Assembly (NCBI GenBank): GCA_022793655.1
Contig: JAAWDG010000013.1
Location: 62,001 to 126,000 of the forward strand
DNA length: 64,000 bases
Origin: Clostridiales bacterium
GTDB taxonomy: Bacteria; Bacillota; Clostridia; Oscillospirales; CAG-272
Direction: 5' to 3'
Shown here: positions 41,230-49,443 of the stretch, piece by piece
Layout: every line of letters begins with the position of its first letter
How positions within the stretch are numbered: the stretch's first letter is position 1
The notes under the pieces: generated by a model
What the model was told of the DNA's origin: nothing
Databases searched by the model: none
What the model saw: the letters and a program-made list of their open reading frames with translations, nothing else
Position numbers and translations under genes: made by a program

Positions 41230-42690
41230 ATGTCTATGATAAAAGTAGAACATCTTACTTTTTCATATGTGTCAAGTTATGACACCATATTTGACGATGT
41301 TAGTTTTCAGATTGATACAGACTGGAGACTTGGTTTTGTGGGAAGGAATGGCAAGGGCAAAACAACTTTTTTGAATCTTTTACTTGGCAAATATGAATAT
41401 AGCGGCAAAATTTTTAGCAGTGTAAAGTTTGATTACTTTCCATATGCCATTACGAATAAGAATCGGCAAACCGAAGAGGTGTTGCAAGAAATTTGCCCAT
41501 TGGCTGAAACGTGGGAAATATTGCGGGAACTCTCTTGCCTTGATGTTGAGGCCGATGTATTATGGAGACCCTTTGAAACGCTTTCAAATGGCGAACAAAC
41601 CAAAGTCATGCTTGCGGCTCTTTTTCTGAACGAAGGTCATTTTTTGCTGATTGATGAGCCGACAAACCACTTAGATGCCTATGCCCGTAAAAAAGTATCA
41701 GAATATCTTGGCAAGAAAAAAGGGTTTATTTTGGTATCGCATGACCGTCGGTTTTTAGATGGATGTGTCGATCATATTCTATCGTTAAACAGAGCCAATA
41801 TAGAAGTGCAGAGCGGTAATTTTTCATCGTGGATGGCGAACTTTGAACGACAGCAAGAAGCCGAATTGTCCCAAAACGAAAGATTAAAGAAAGATATCAG
41901 CCGACTGCAGAAATCGGCCAAACGCACTGAGGTCTGGTCTGACCGGGTGGAAGCCTCTAAAATTGGCGCGGCAGACAAAGGATTTGTGGGTCACAAATCT
42001 GCCAAAATGATGAAACGCTCAAAGACAATTGAGAAACGTCAGCAACAGGCTATTGAGCAAAAATCGACCTTACTGAAAAATACGGAAACAGTGGATTTAT
42101 TAAAAATTCACCCGGCACAGTACCACACAAGTTTGCTTGTATCATATGCAGATGTAGCCGTCATGTATGATGGCCGGCAGATTTGTCGGCCCATATCATT
42201 TCAAGTGCAGTCAGGAGAGCGTATTTTTATTGACGGAAAGAATGGCAGCGGAAAAAGCAGCTTGTTAAAATTGTTGTTGGATTATCCCATCGAGCATACA
42301 GGCACCGTTACCATTGGTTCGGGATTAGTGATTTCCTATGTGCCCCAAGATACCTCCCACTTAGCAGGTAATTTAACAGAGTTTGCTGAGAAGAATGGCC
42401 TTGATGAAAGCCTGTTCAAGGCGATTCTTAGAAAAATGGACTTCGAGCGGGTGCAGTTTGAAAAAGATATGAAAGATTTTTCAGGCGGGCAAAAGAAAAA
42501 AGTTTTGATTGCCAAAAGTCTTTGTGAAAAGGCACATTTATATGTGTGGGATGAACCGCTTAATTTTATTGACGTCTATTCTCGTATGCAGATTGAACAG
42601 CTTATCGAAACTTTTGCGCCCACCATGCTGTTGATAGAACATGATACGGCTTTTCGAGATGCGATAGCAACGAAAATTGTGACTTTATAA
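41230..42690 (+). CDS. ABC-F ribosome protection protein, Lsa-like
   Basis: 486 residues, two ABC domains and no membrane helix. First Walker A 'GRNGKGKTT' (38-46), signature 'LSNGEQ', Walker B 'LLIDEPTNHLD'. Second Walker A 'GKNGSGKSS', signature 'FSGGQKKK', 'DEPLNFID' (the Asp-Glu of Walker B present, but PLN replaces PTN). The linker 190-300 is charged and helical. The opening 'DTDWRLGFVGRNGKGKTTFLNLLLGKYEYSG' is very like Lsa proteins, which free ribosomes from lincosamides, streptogramins A and pleuromutilins. It starts 13 bp after trpB, so it is inside the T-box unit. Confidence 0.85.
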   Translation: MSMIKVEHLTFSYVSSYDTIFDDVSFQIDTDWRLGFVGRNGKGKTTFLNLLLGKYEYSGKIFSSVKFDYFPYAITNKNRQTEEVLQEICPLAETWEILRELSCLDVEADVLWRPFETLSNGEQTKVMLAALFLNEGHFLLIDEPTNHLDAYARKKVSEYLGKKKGFILVSHDRRFLDGCVDHILSLNRANIEVQSGNFSSWMANFERQQEAELSQNERLKKDISRLQKSAKRTEVWSDRVEASKIGAADKGFVGHKSAKMMKRSKTIEKRQQQAIEQKSTLLKNTETVDLLKIHPAQYHTSLLVSYADVAVMYDGRQICRPISFQVQSGERIFIDGKNGSGKSSLLKLLLDYPIEHTGTVTIGSGLVISYVPQDTSHLAGNLTEFAEKNGLDESLFKAILRKMDFERVQFEKDMKDFSGGQKKKVLIAKSLCEKAHLYVWDEPLNFIDVYSRMQIEQLIETFAPTMLLIEHDTAFRDAIATKIVTL

Positions 42691-42900
42691 TGGTACATAC
42701 AACCATGATGGCCATTATGCGTATTGCGAATTGATGCAAAATCCCTTATAATTTGAAACAAAACCAATGGCGATGATCCGCCGTTATCGAATGGGTGTTG
42801 TCTACGGTGATAATAAAATGTGTTAGAAAGGGTTTGGGTTCAAATCATATGAAGTGGTTGACAAGGACAATTGTCTTTTTCCCAAGCGTAGTACAGCGTC

Positions 42901-43203
42901 ATGATGGATGAGCGCTTGATTTATGAAATCCTCTGCGTTGTAGAGGAAATTCCAGAGGGCAAGGTTGCGACTTACGGGCAAATTGCAAAGCTTATTGGCA
43001 GAGAGAAAAACGCCCGACTGGTGGGCAAGGTGTTAAGTATGGCCGAGTATTACGGGAACTATCCTTGCCACAGAGTGGTGAATCACGCTGGCCGTCTTGC
43101 ACCGGGATGGCCGGAGCAACGCTTGCTGTTAGAGGAAGAAGGCGTTGCGATGAAAAATGATACGCATGTGGATGTAAAAAAATATCAATGGGAGGAAGGT
43201 TGA
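42901..43203 (+). CDS. MGMT-family small protein (alkyltransferase-like)
   Basis: 100 residues, only the C-terminal DNA-binding domain of methylguanine methyltransferases ('EEIPEGKVATYGQIAKLIG', 'PCHRVVNHAGRL'). Unlike the ATL proteins, which have Trp at this place, it keeps the alkyl-acceptor Cys in PCHRV. It might repair alkylated guanine directly or flag it for excision. The start has no clear ribosome site (ATG 42901 or 42904). A second MGMT gene begins 11 bp later. The 210 bp before it holds a TTGACA at 42859 but no clean -10. Confidence 0.85.
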   Translation: MMDERLIYEILCVVEEIPEGKVATYGQIAKLIGREKNARLVGKVLSMAEYYGNYPCHRVVNHAGRLAPGWPEQRLLLEEEGVAMKNDTHVDVKKYQWEEG

Positions 43204-43213
43204 AAGAAGAAAC

Positions 43214-43753
43214 ATGATTGACATATGCGTTTATGATTCCTCGATTGGAGAGCTTGTGCTTGCGGCAAAAGAAAATGCTCTTGTGGGATTGTGGATGAAG
43301 AGTCAAAAATATTATTTTGGTTCGCTAAAGGGGGAACAAACTAAGAATGGCACAACGCCCATTCTTGTGCAGGCGAAATCTTGGCTTGACCGTTATTTTG
43401 CCGGCGAAAAGCCGGCGATTAGCGAGCTGCTGCTTGCCCCGGAAGGAAGTGATTTCCGCAAAGCGGTGTGGGCTATTCTTTGTGAAATTCCTTATGGCGA
43501 AACGATCACCTATGGGGAGCTTGCCAAGAAAGCGGCAGGAAAAATCGGAAAAGAACAAATGTCTGCACAAGCAGTTGGCGGCGCGGTGGGACATAACCCC
43601 ATTTCCATCATCATTCCGTGTCACCGGGTTGTGGGTGCTGGCGGCAGCTTAACCGGGTATGCCGGTGGCATTGAAAAGAAAATTTATCTGCTGACTCATG
43701 AAGGCGTCAACATGGAGGAACTTTATGTGCCTAAAAACAGCACGGCGCCGTAA
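43214..43753 (+). CDS. ogt: Methylated-DNA-[protein]-cysteine S-methyltransferase
   Basis: 179 residues. An N-terminal domain (1-80) is followed by the C-terminal active domain with 'IPYGETITYGELAKKA' and 'PCHRVVGAGGSLTGYAGG', the acceptor Cys in PCHRV. It moves methyl or other alkyl groups from O6-guanine to itself, once only. Full-length Ogt-type, unlike the short gene before it. Terminator at 43841. Confidence 0.93.
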   Translation: MIDICVYDSSIGELVLAAKENALVGLWMKSQKYYFGSLKGEQTKNGTTPILVQAKSWLDRYFAGEKPAISELLLAPEGSDFRKAVWAILCEIPYGETITYGELAKKAAGKIGKEQMSAQAVGGAVGHNPISIIIPCHRVVGAGGSLTGYAGGIEKKIYLLTHEGVNMEELYVPKNSTAP

Positions 43754-43840
43754 TGATGCGTGCGTGACTTCAAGTTCATTGCTTGACAAGAAGCACGATG
43801 CCGCTAACAGGCGGCACGGGGAATTGCCTTCAATAATGTC

Positions 43841-43871
43841 AAAAGGCGCTCTCTTATGAGAGCGCCTTTTT
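43841..43871. terminator. Bidirectional terminator between convergent operons
   Basis: AAAAGGCGCTCTC, loop TTAT, GAGAGCGCCTTTTT. It lies between ogt (plus) and the GtrA gene (minus, ending 43884). Confidence 0.9.
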
Positions 43872-43883
43872 GTATTGGTTAAT

Positions 43884-44300
43884 TCATCGAGTGGAACGAA
43901 AAATAATGAGTTTGCTGAACAAATAATTAGCGGCCATAACCACGATTTGCGCTGTAAATTTGGTAACAAGATCGTTCATATTAGCTAGGTCAATCATGAT
44001 AAAAAATACAAAGGTTTCAAGACCTAAAGAAAACAGACGAGCGAGAACAAACTGAGCAAACTCTTTGGCTATAATAGCTGTCTTTTTTTGGCGGCTGTTG
44101 AACACAAAAAATTTGTTTATTACAAATGCAAAGATGACCGCTAAGATCCAAGCGCCAATATTGCTAAGGTAATAGTTGATATGACAAATTCTCGTGAAAA
44201 AGGTGTAGGCGCCAATCGAGACCGCGGTGGTCAATCCCCCAGCAAACAGATAGCGGAGCATTTCACCGTATTTGGCATATAATTTATGTAATAATTTCAT
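43884..44300 (-). CDS. GtrA family membrane protein
   Basis: 138 residues with four membrane helices, 'YLFAGGLTTAVSIGAYTFFT' first and 'KFTAQIVVMAANYLFSKLIIF' last, the GtrA (Pfam PF04138) pattern. GtrA-like proteins are thought to flip lipid-linked sugars or bind them for surface glycosylation. Its start lies inside the 3' end of the glycosyltransferase gene (17 bp overlap), so the two are made together. Confidence 0.88.
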   Translation of the reverse strand: MKLLHKLYAKYGEMLRYLFAGGLTTAVSIGAYTFFTRICHINYYLSNIGAWILAVIFAFVINKFFVFNSRQKKTAIIAKEFAQFVLARLFSLGLETFVFFIMIDLANMNDLVTKFTAQIVVMAANYLFSKLIIFRSTR

Positions 44301-45261
44301 GGCTTGCTTCTTTTTGGTCTGTCGTAGGGGTAAGGGTTTTGTTTATATTGGTTTCTTTAATGATATAGACAGGGCGGTTTTTAATTTCAAGATATGCCTT
44401 TGAGAAATAGAGACTTAGTATGGCAAGACAGCCGGTTTGAATGCCGCCTACCAAAAAGAGCGCGCATAAAATGCCAAGCCCCATAACGGCACTGCCGCCA
44501 ATGGCTTTTATAACCAGAATGATGCATAGAACAAAAGCAGCGGCGAGCAGCAAAAAACTAAAGAAAAAGGCGAGCATCAGCGGCATGGTAGAAAAGCTGA
44601 CCATGCTTTCAATCGCATAAGCGCTGAGGCTGAAAAAATTCCATTTGGTTGTACCGTGGACCCGCAATTTGTTTTCAAAGGTCAGCCATTTGGTGTTGAA
44701 ACCAACCCAACTGAAGATACCTTTGCAAAACCGGTTATGTTCTTGTAACTGCAAAATCGCGTTGACCATGGAACGGGTCATCATCCGAAAGTCTCTTGCG
44801 CCGGTGACAATTTCCGTTTTAGACATACGATTAATAAGCGCGTAATAAAGCTTTGTGAAGCCTTTTCGCAGGGGGGAATAGCCATGACGAGAGACGCTTT
44901 TCGTGGCTACGCAGTCATATTCGCCCTCGCATAGAATACGATACATGTCAAGGAGCAGCTCGGGTGGATCTTGCAAATCAACGTCCATAATGCAGACATA
45001 GTCGCCGGTTGCCGCTTCTAAGCCGGCAAGCAGCGCCGCTTCTTTGCCAAAGTTTCTGGAAAAAGAGATGTATTGCACCGTGCATCTAAGCTTTGGCGGC
45101 AGTGATTTGATCACTGGCAGGGTTTGATCACGTGAGCCGTCGTCTACAAAAATAAACTCAAAATCGGCGTCAATTTGTGCTATGATTTTTGTTGTCTCAT
45201 CGTAAAATGAAGGAATCGCTTGTTCTTCATTATAACAAGGGACGACAATGCTAATCATCAT
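44284..45261 (-). CDS. GT2 family glycosyltransferase, GtrB/DPM1-like
   Basis: 325 residues from the ATG at 45261 (AGAAAGG 9 bases upstream; ATG 45267 is only 3 away). The GT-A domain has 'SIVVPCYNEEQAIPSFYDE', 'FIFVDDGSRDQT', 'VCIMDVDLQDPPELL' (metal-binding DxD-like) and 'TGARDFRMMTRSM'. Two helices at the C-terminus anchor it. It moves a sugar from a nucleotide donor to a polyprenyl phosphate at the membrane. Partner of GtrA downstream. Confidence 0.92.
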   Translation of the reverse strand: MMISIVVPCYNEEQAIPSFYDETTKIIAQIDADFEFIFVDDGSRDQTLPVIKSLPPKLRCTVQYISFSRNFGKEAALLAGLEAATGDYVCIMDVDLQDPPELLLDMYRILCEGEYDCVATKSVSRHGYSPLRKGFTKLYYALINRMSKTEIVTGARDFRMMTRSMVNAILQLQEHNRFCKGIFSWVGFNTKWLTFENKLRVHGTTKWNFFSLSAYAIESMVSFSTMPLMLAFFFSFLLLAAAFVLCIILVIKAIGGSAVMGLGILCALFLVGGIQTGCLAILSLYFSKAYLEIKNRPVYIIKETNINKTLTPTTDQKEASHEIIT

Positions 45262-45316
45262 AATCATGTGCCTTTCTCGCCAACTGGCGATCAGTCAAGA
45301 AGGAATCAATTTCGTT

Positions 45317-47014
45317 TTAGTGGATCATATTTAGTTTTCTTTGTTTTTTTATGGTATATAGGCCAATTGCCAAAAGGGTGAGCAAGGCGAGCCATGCGCA
45401 TATTCTGCTGACTTTTGCTGTGAGCGTGCCGGTATAGGCTAATGTGTAATCACCGTTGGCGGTCAGTTTCGCTTGTAGTAATCCATATTCATTTTGTTGG
45501 AGCGTCAGCTTGTTTCCGTTTGCGTCACGCAGGGTATAGCCCAAATAATATAGGCGTGGCAATTCAATCGTTGGTGAAACGCAGTTTTGTACTTGAAAAT
45601 GCAGTGAGGGCGTTTGATTTTCGGTAATCACGATATCGGCTGCGCCATCTTTGACAAGGATTCCTTCTCCTCTGTTTTCAAGATAGTCTATATTTTCGTT
45701 TGCGCATACCGGCAAATATTCTTTTTGCCAGCCCATACCGTTATTATAATCGAAATGGTCCAGATCGACTGTCGAACTAGGCATTTTAACATGCTGAAAG
45801 CCTGAAACGGTTAAAAGTACTGCGAATAAAACAGGGAGTATTTGCGCCGTGCGCCCACGGCACCAACTAAGACAAACAGGTGCTAAAAGGGCCAAAAAAA
45901 CAAACATAAAGACTTGAAAACGAGAGGGGAACTGAACCATTTTAATGAGAGAGGGCATATGTTCCCAAGGCCAGTAAACGGTTGTAAGCCCAAACGTTAA
46001 GACACAAAAAGACAAAAGCAACCAGTGGGTTTTTGTTTGTTTATGAATGCGGGTAAGGGTGGCAAGCAGCATGATGAACACAGGAATGGGGATAAAATAT
46101 TTCATTTCCACTAAGTCCCGTTGGTGCAAAATACTGTAATGCGAAAAAGTTAATCCATACCATTCAATGCCCTGATACATGGTGTCATTTTCAAATACCG
46201 AATAGCCGCCGTGCAGTTTATAGGTGAGCACGTTTGTCCAAAATGGACTAGTAATAGCAAGAACCAGACACCCTGCAATGATGAGAGGAATCAAACGTTC
46301 TTTTTTGATGGTATCTTTGATGCGAATCAGTAAAAACAAAACGACGAGTACCGTGAAAGGAATCATCAGCGTTAGGTGCGAGAGCATACCGCCGCAGTAT
46401 CCGATGATAAAGCAGACATAAAATCGAAAACGAGCATTGGCTGTGGCGGGTGAATACAATTCATAAAGACCTAAAACAATCAGGGGTAAAAATACATATA
46501 AAGCACATTCAGAAAAAGCGTCTCGCACGTAAATATCAGTCATATGATAAGGAAAGAACATATAGATAAGTGCGGAAATAAAAGAGGCGCTTTGCTTGTG
46601 AGAGATGCGAAAGGATGTTAAATACATCGTAAGCCCCGAGAGGGCTAAAAATAAAAATTGAGCAATTTGAATACTGACAATCGTATCGTGCGTGATAAAA
46701 TTGAGGTAGGCAGCGATGAAATGAGCAAGTGGGGGATAAAACAAATAAGTACCGTAGCCCAAATGATAGCCAACGTCCTTTACGATCGGACACGGAAATA
46801 AGGGATTTATTTGAAGATTTTCATAGAGCTTGTCAACATTTGCTACATGGAAGAGCGAATCATATCCGTTGCGTTCAGGTCCTAAAAAAAGAGGGAGCAT
46901 TAAGAGAAGCGCTGCCGCTATTATGCCGAGAACCGGCAGCACCCGAAGAATAGAGCGGTGCGCGAAAGAGAACGACAAAGACCTTTTTATCTTTTTTTGT
47001 AATTCATTTTCCAT
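45317..47014 (-). CDS. Large polytopic membrane protein, GT-C-like (PTPS-related domain)
   Basis: 565 residues from the ATG at 47014 (weak ribosome site; the frame is open to 47089 but that stretch overlaps the promoter of the next operon). About 12 membrane helices. The first outside loop holds 'NGYDSLFHVANVDKLYENLQ' and 'GYGTYLFYPPLAHF', the layout of Pfam PF10131 and other GT-C glycosyltransferases, where Asp acts as base. A C-terminal exported domain (about 450-550) follows. It probably uses the lipid-linked sugar made by the two genes downstream. Confidence 0.8.
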   Translation of the reverse strand: MENELQKKIKRSLSFSFAHRSILRVLPVLGIIAAALLLMLPLFLGPERNGYDSLFHVANVDKLYENLQINPLFPCPIVKDVGYHLGYGTYLFYPPLAHFIAAYLNFITHDTIVSIQIAQFLFLALSGLTMYLTSFRISHKQSASFISALIYMFFPYHMTDIYVRDAFSECALYVFLPLIVLGLYELYSPATANARFRFYVCFIIGYCGGMLSHLTLMIPFTVLVVLFLLIRIKDTIKKERLIPLIIAGCLVLAITSPFWTNVLTYKLHGGYSVFENDTMYQGIEWYGLTFSHYSILHQRDLVEMKYFIPIPVFIMLLATLTRIHKQTKTHWLLLSFCVLTFGLTTVYWPWEHMPSLIKMVQFPSRFQVFMFVFLALLAPVCLSWCRGRTAQILPVLFAVLLTVSGFQHVKMPSSTVDLDHFDYNNGMGWQKEYLPVCANENIDYLENRGEGILVKDGAADIVITENQTPSLHFQVQNCVSPTIELPRLYYLGYTLRDANGNKLTLQQNEYGLLQAKLTANGDYTLAYTGTLTAKVSRICAWLALLTLLAIGLYTIKKQRKLNMIH

Positions 47015-47082
47015 ATTTTGATGATACTCTTTTTTGCTCTGTTTGTCAAGACAGGCTATCTCCCCACGAATCTCGACTGTTA

Positions 47083-47111
47083 TTGACATTGCGCATGAAA
47101 TTATATATAAT
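47083..47111 (+). promoter_or_regulatory. Promoter of the dxs operon
   Basis: TTGACA (47083-47088), 17-bp spacer, TATAAT (47106-47111). The leader is about 30 nt, with GAGAGG before the first gene. Confidence 0.82.
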
Positions 47112-47146
47112 GTAACTAATTCTTATCATAGAGAGGTACATATATT

Positions 47147-47635
47147 ATGCCTGAAGAAAAAAATGTAAATGATAAAAAAATAGACCAAACGACAAATGAG
47201 ATGTTTACAGAAAAACCGTCAGCGCCGGTAGCGAAGAAAGAAGCCGTACCGCATGAGTCGGCAAATGCCAGTGCTGGCAGCAAGACGGTTCAGAAAAAAC
47301 CAGCGGTTCAGAGCATGCCGATGAAGACAGAAAATAAAAGCCGGCAGACCATGACGCTTTCCGATTTGCAAAAGCTCATGAATGCACCAAAGCCGGAAAA
47401 GCCGATGGAAAAAACACCGGCATGGTCGTTGCTTTTGGTGGTAACCGCTATGGTGCTCTCCATGATTGCTATGGTGATGTCTTTTGTAGCCGCCTATTTT
47501 TATTTTCGCGGGGCCATCATGTCACAGATTTTGTGCATTGTGCTTGGCATTGTTGTGGTTTTGTTTTTTATCAGCTGCGCCTTTATGCTGCGTATTATTG
47601 AAAAAGGTATTCGTGAAATCAAAACGAAATTATAA
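47147..47635 (+). CDS. Membrane protein with long disordered N-terminus, function unknown
   Basis: 162 residues. Residues 1-85 are Lys, Glu, Pro and Ser rich and probably unfolded. Then 'TMTLSDLQKLMNAPKPEKP' leads to two membrane helices (about 92-118 and 124-150). No known motif. The stop shares its last base with the dxs start (TAATG), so it is the first gene of a three-gene coupled unit with dxs and a surface protein. A role in the membrane or cell envelope is likely but not shown. Confidence 0.8.
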   Translation: MPEEKNVNDKKIDQTTNEMFTEKPSAPVAKKEAVPHESANASAGSKTVQKKPAVQSMPMKTENKSRQTMTLSDLQKLMNAPKPEKPMEKTPAWSLLLVVTAMVLSMIAMVMSFVAAYFYFRGAIMSQILCIVLGIVVVLFFISCAFMLRIIEKGIREIKTKL

Positions 47636-49443
47636 TGGAATATAAAATTTTACCCTTAATCGATAGACCGGATGCGCTGAAATCGCTTTCTTCAGAAGAG
47701 ATTTCAGCGCTTGCCGTAGAAATTCGGTCTTTTTTGTGCGAGAATGTCACGAAAACCGGCGGGCATCTGGCTTCTAATTTGGGGATTGTAGAATTAACCA
47801 TTGCTTTGCACAGAGTGTTTGACTCGCCGCGGGATCATATCCTTTTTGACGTGGGCCATCAAAGCTATGTTCATAAAATGCTGACTGGACGCTTGGAGGC
47901 TTTTGATACGCTGCGTCAGCCAGGCGGCCTATCGGGTTTCACGAAACCGTCTGAGAGCCCGCACGATCCATTTGGCGCAGGTCATTCATCTACATCGGTG
48001 TCGGCGGCGCTTGGCTTTGCACAAGCGGATCGGTTAGAAGGCAGCGATCAATATACGATTGCGGTGTTAGGCGATGGCGCTTATACGGGCGGTATGGTGC
48101 ATGAGGCGCTTAACAATTGCGAAAAGGATCTAAATCTGATTATTGTGCTGAATGAAAATGAGATGTCTATCTCCCAAAATATCGGCACATTTGCCGATCA
48201 GATTTCAAAAATTCGTACCTCCAAAGGCTATTTTAGAACCAAACGGAGAATTACCAACGCAGTGCGGCATATACCTTTTATTGGTCATATGCTTTTTCGT
48301 CGTATCGTCAAGACGAAAAAAATTATCAAAAATATTTTATATGGTTCTAATTGCTTTGAAGAATTGGGACTTTATTATTTAGGTCCGGTAGACGGGCACG
48401 ATTATGAACGAGTAGAACGCGTCTTAGCCCAGGCCAAATATATGGGGCAGGCCACGCTGGTTCATATTAAAACTCAAAAAGGTAAGGGCTATAAGCCGGC
48501 TGAAAGCGAACCAGAGAAATATCATGGTATTCCTCCTAAAGGAAGGAATCCGGTCGCTAATTTTTCAAAGGCGTTTGGCGAAGCGATCGTAGATATGGCC
48601 AAAGCTCATACCGATATTTGCGCCGTCACAGCGGCTATGAGCGACGGAACAGGCCTCAATCAATTTCGCGAAACATTCCCGAATCGTTTTTTTGATGTAG
48701 GGATTGCTGAGCCGCATGCAGTCACTTTTGCCGCCGGATTAGCGGCCAATCATTTTAAACCGTTTGTGGCTATCTATTCATCTTTTTTACAGCGAGCTTA
48801 TGATAATGTCCTGCATGACGCAGCTTTGCAGCGGCTTGGTTTAGTTTTATGCATTGATCGGGCAGGGCTATCGCCCGGTGATGGACCAACGCACCATGGC
48901 ATCTATGATGTATCATTACTCAGTACAATTCCAGAGATTGAGATTTATACCCCTTATACGTTTGAGAAATTACGCGTGTGTATGCAGGCGGCCTATGAGA
49001 GAGGGCAGCTTGCTGCTATTCGTTATCCAAACGGACCGAATCCATCTGCAGAGTCTTTTGCAGAACATGGCTGGCTGCGTTATGATTTTGGAGGCAGGCA
49101 GCCAAGCCGGATTGTGATTACTTATGGCAGTATAGTAAGAGAGGCGCTTGCCGCTAAAAGAGAGATGGATTTTGGCATAATCTTATTAGAAAAAATAAAA
49201 CCTTATGCGGAAATCGCAAAGGAAATTGAAGCGATTTTGCCGGCCGGCTGTCAAAAAATAGTCTTTTTAGAAGAGGGCGTATATAACGGCGGCGCCGGCA
49301 TGATTTTAAAAAATATCTTGCATACAAAGGTGGATATTGAAATTTTAGCGATTAACAATTCATTTGGCGAAGGCACATTTGGCGAAAATCTTTATGAAAC
49401 CTGCGGTATTTCGAAAAAACAAATTCTGGAGGCATTGAAATGA
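47635..49443 (+). CDS. dxs: 1-Deoxy-D-xylulose-5-phosphate synthase
   Basis: 602 residues. Thiamine-binding 'GDGAYTGGMVHEALNN...NENEMSIS' region (about 143-181), 'GHSSTSVSAALG' and 'DVGHQSYVHKMLTGR', and in the second half 'DVGIAEPHAVTFAAGLA' with the catalytic Glu and 'DRAGLSPGDGPTHHG'. It makes DXP from pyruvate and glyceraldehyde-3-P, the entry to the MEP isoprenoid pathway and to thiamine and pyridoxal. It is slightly shorter than many DXS (about 620-640), with a contracted mid region. It overlaps its neighbours on both sides. Confidence 0.95.
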   Translation: MEYKILPLIDRPDALKSLSSEEISALAVEIRSFLCENVTKTGGHLASNLGIVELTIALHRVFDSPRDHILFDVGHQSYVHKMLTGRLEAFDTLRQPGGLSGFTKPSESPHDPFGAGHSSTSVSAALGFAQADRLEGSDQYTIAVLGDGAYTGGMVHEALNNCEKDLNLIIVLNENEMSISQNIGTFADQISKIRTSKGYFRTKRRITNAVRHIPFIGHMLFRRIVKTKKIIKNILYGSNCFEELGLYYLGPVDGHDYERVERVLAQAKYMGQATLVHIKTQKGKGYKPAESEPEKYHGIPPKGRNPVANFSKAFGEAIVDMAKAHTDICAVTAAMSDGTGLNQFRETFPNRFFDVGIAEPHAVTFAAGLAANHFKPFVAIYSSFLQRAYDNVLHDAALQRLGLVLCIDRAGLSPGDGPTHHGIYDVSLLSTIPEIEIYTPYTFEKLRVCMQAAYERGQLAAIRYPNGPNPSAESFAEHGWLRYDFGGRQPSRIVITYGSIVREALAAKREMDFGIILLEKIKPYAEIAKEIEAILPAGCQKIVFLEEGVYNGGAGMILKNILHTKVDIEILAINNSFGEGTFGENLYETCGISKKQILEALK

